This document shows, one piece after another, positions 62,719 to 64,000 of a stretch of 64,000 nt of DNA. Source of the stretch: Closterium sp. NIES-65. Taxonomy: Eukaryota > Streptophyta > Zygnematophyceae > Desmidiales > Closteriaceae. The notes below the pieces were generated by a model that saw only the letters and a list, made by a program, of their open reading frames with translations, did not search any database and was not told the DNA's origin. Location of the stretch: assembly GCA_948144175.1 (NCBI GenBank), contig CANXME010002064.1, positions 248,001-312,000 of the forward strand. Reading direction: 5' to 3'. Position 1 is the stretch's first letter, and each line of letters opens with the position of its first letter. The position numbers were made by a program, and so were the translations under genes.

Positions 62719-63608
62719 ACTGCGCATAGCTTGCAAGGACAACGTCAGCCACTGGGACACACAGTTGTCAGTAGATCTGCTCTGTGGATGCCCGATTGAT
62801 CCTGGAGAGGGTTAGAGGCGCGTTCGCCTGGGGAGATATGGGCGCACTGACCCGCTACTGAAACAAGCCCTTTTATCCCAATGGTCTAGTGCTTGGGATT
62901 CTGACAACAGTTACCGACCCTAGAGTTCGCTTACAACACAACCCCTCACATGCGGCCACAGGGAAAACTCCTTTCTTCCTGTGTTACGGACGGGAACCAC
63001 TCACACCACAGCAGCCAACCATCCCGGCACACGTCCAAGCCGCACATTACTTCGTCACCACCATGCAGCAGCTATGGGAGAAGACTCACCGACGTCTCAC
63101 CACGATGCAAAACTCCCAGAAGCAGTATGCCGATCGTCAGCGACGTGATCACTCAGTAGTAGTCGGAGATCAGGTGCTTCTTGACACGCGCAACTTGAAC
63201 CTGTCTCACCTCCCATCCAAACTCTGGGCTCGCTTCTGTGGTCCTTTTCTCGTTGAGGCACAAGTGACACCAGTTACATTCCGCTTGCGCTTACCAGATA
63301 CTTGGAAGCTTCACAACGCTTTCCATGTGCAGCTACTGAAACCCTACAAGGACCCCAACCAACAGTTCAAGGGACGGCAGCTACCGCCACCTCCACCTGT
63401 TCTTGTGCAGGATGAACCCGAGTACGAGATCGAGCGCGTTCTCTCTCATCGGCGCCGCGGCGGCAAGACCCTCGAGTTCCTGATACGCTGGAATGGATAC
63501 GACCTCACTGAGGACAGTTGGGTTGCAGAAGCTGATATGGGCAACGCACGCCGTGCTCTCAAGGACTATCTTGTCAAGCAGGGTGTATCTCACGCCACCC
63601 AGCTTTGA
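62719..63608 (+). pseudogene. pol: Gyp-4 pol, part 2 (integrase C-terminus, chromodomain)
   Basis: Integrase resumes (LLRIACKDNVSHWDTQLS), but ~130 bp of unrelated sequence (about 62775-62905) separates this from LPTLEFAYNTTPH, and the following frame is shifted. From 62950 the frame is clean: KTPFFLCYGREPLTP, LLDTRNLNLSHLPSKL, RFCGPFLVEAQVTPVTF, then a chromodomain (YEIERVLSHRRRGGKT, EFLIRWNGYDLTEDSW, LKDYL). It ends in TGA at 63606, next to the PPT GAGGGGGGGACG (63607-63618). Confidence 0.9.
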
Positions 63609-63618
63609 GGGGGGGACG

Positions 63619-63998
63619 TGTGAGAGTACGACGGCTTATGCCAGCTATGCTTGCTTGCCTTTACTTTATCATGCTATTTCTAGCATAGGATAATTATATG
63701 CATGCATGAATTGCTTGATTTCCTAGGCTAGGTGATTTCCTATATTTTTATTATAATTATAGCACCGAGCTAGGTTGCGTGCACCGAATTCTGGCCTTTT
63801 CGGTTGCCATCGAATTGCCTTCTACCGAATTCGGTAAGGATCCGTTCGGGACGCTACGCGGCCCGCGGAACCTTCGCGTAACACCTGGTTATGGGGCCTT
63901 GTGTCGAGCCTATATATAGCCTCGTGTTGTACCCAGGTGATCATTCAATTCGACTCAATTCTCATTCTCTTTTCTGAGCTCAATCCTAGATCCTCACA
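63619..63998 (+). repeat. Gyp-4 3' LTR
   Basis: TGTGAGAG...CCTCACA, 380 bp. The last two window bases, AC, begin the predicted ACCTC target duplication. Confidence 0.92.
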
Positions 63999-64000
63999 AC

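Larger units (their letters stand above)
38371..63998 (+). mobile_element. Gyp-4: Ty3/gypsy chromovirus spread over 25.6 kb
   Basis: LTRs at 38371-38749 (379 bp) and 63619-63998 (380 bp) differ at roughly 17 positions plus an indel. ACCTC precedes the 5' LTR; AC, the last two bases of the window, starts the expected second copy. Internal parts are 38750-39975, 47291-50431 and 62719-63618; the rest is Cop-3 and Cop-4 (with Cop-5). The LTR sequence is unrelated to Gyp-1 and Gyp-2. All coding parts are decayed. Confidence 0.93.

Noticed and set aside
62700-62920. Near-repeat TTCTGACA(A)CAGTTAC at the Cop-4 boundary and again at ~62900
   Set aside because: The first copy is created by the LTR end plus target duplication. 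A second 15-base match nearby may be chance, and no mechanism could be supported.
1-64000. Complete tRNA or rRNA genes
   Set aside because: None was seen; tRNA-like sequences are PBS complements or the short A-box fragment at 62876.

Overview
This window is nuclear eukaryotic DNA made almost entirely of nested LTR retrotransposons. The evidence is PBS sequences matching initiator-Met tRNA, Ty3/gypsy elements with a C-terminal chromodomain (chromoviruses), Ty1/copia elements, a hAT-type DNA transposon, GC-rich coding sequence and large simple-sequence arrays. A green-lineage host (streptophyte alga or early-diverging land plant) fits best, but this is an inference and I cannot name a species. 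I see no rRNA gene, complete tRNA gene or CRISPR array.

Layout. (1) 1-872 is non-element flank. (2) Gyp-1 (878-6231, +) is a complete young chromovirus with TSD TGGGG. (3) 6237-6592 is flank. (4) Gyp-2 (6593-20599, +; TSD AATCG) is a second chromovirus split by two insertions: Cop-1 (9450-16441, -; identical LTRs; TSD CCCGC), a gag-less Ty1/copia element, and Trim-1 (17518-18968), a 1.45-kb non-coding copia derivative. (5) 20605-26982 is non-element sequence carrying a polypyrimidine tract, a 46-bp array, a 20-bp alternating purine-pyrimidine array and a 61-bp array, plus a possible host first exon on the minus strand. (6) Cop-2 (26983-34773, +) is an old copia element with a non-autonomous hAT element (27172-28020; 8-bp TSD) in its leader. 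(7) 34779-35756 is flank with a foldback element and a possible exon. (8) Gyp-3 (from 35762, -) is interrupted by Gyp-4 (38371-63998, +), which is interrupted by Cop-3 (39976-47285, +) and Cop-4 (50432-62713, -); Cop-4 is interrupted by Cop-5 (56735-62248, -). That is a four-level nest running off the right edge.

How the parts work together. The gypsy elements use gag plus a -1-shifted pol (PR-RT-RNaseH-IN-chromodomain). The copia elements have very short LTRs (110-138 bp), GC-rich minisatellite leaders, a Gag (Cop-3, Cop-4) or none (Cop-1, Cop-2, Cop-5), an unusual extended zinc knuckle, then PR-IN-variable linker-RT-RNaseH. Nearly all are broken. Gyp-1 and Cop-5 retain uninterrupted pol frames, and Cop-1 has a single nonsense codon.

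The most unusual items are: Cop-5, whose gag, PBS and most of the 5' LTR were replaced by an RT duplication and an inverted fragment joined at microhomologies; a recurring LTPQQLREWY module on both sides of the copia PR-IN block; the extended zinc knuckle; two satellite arrays sharing the same hairpin arms; and a 0.5-kb Z-DNA-like array open in all six frames.
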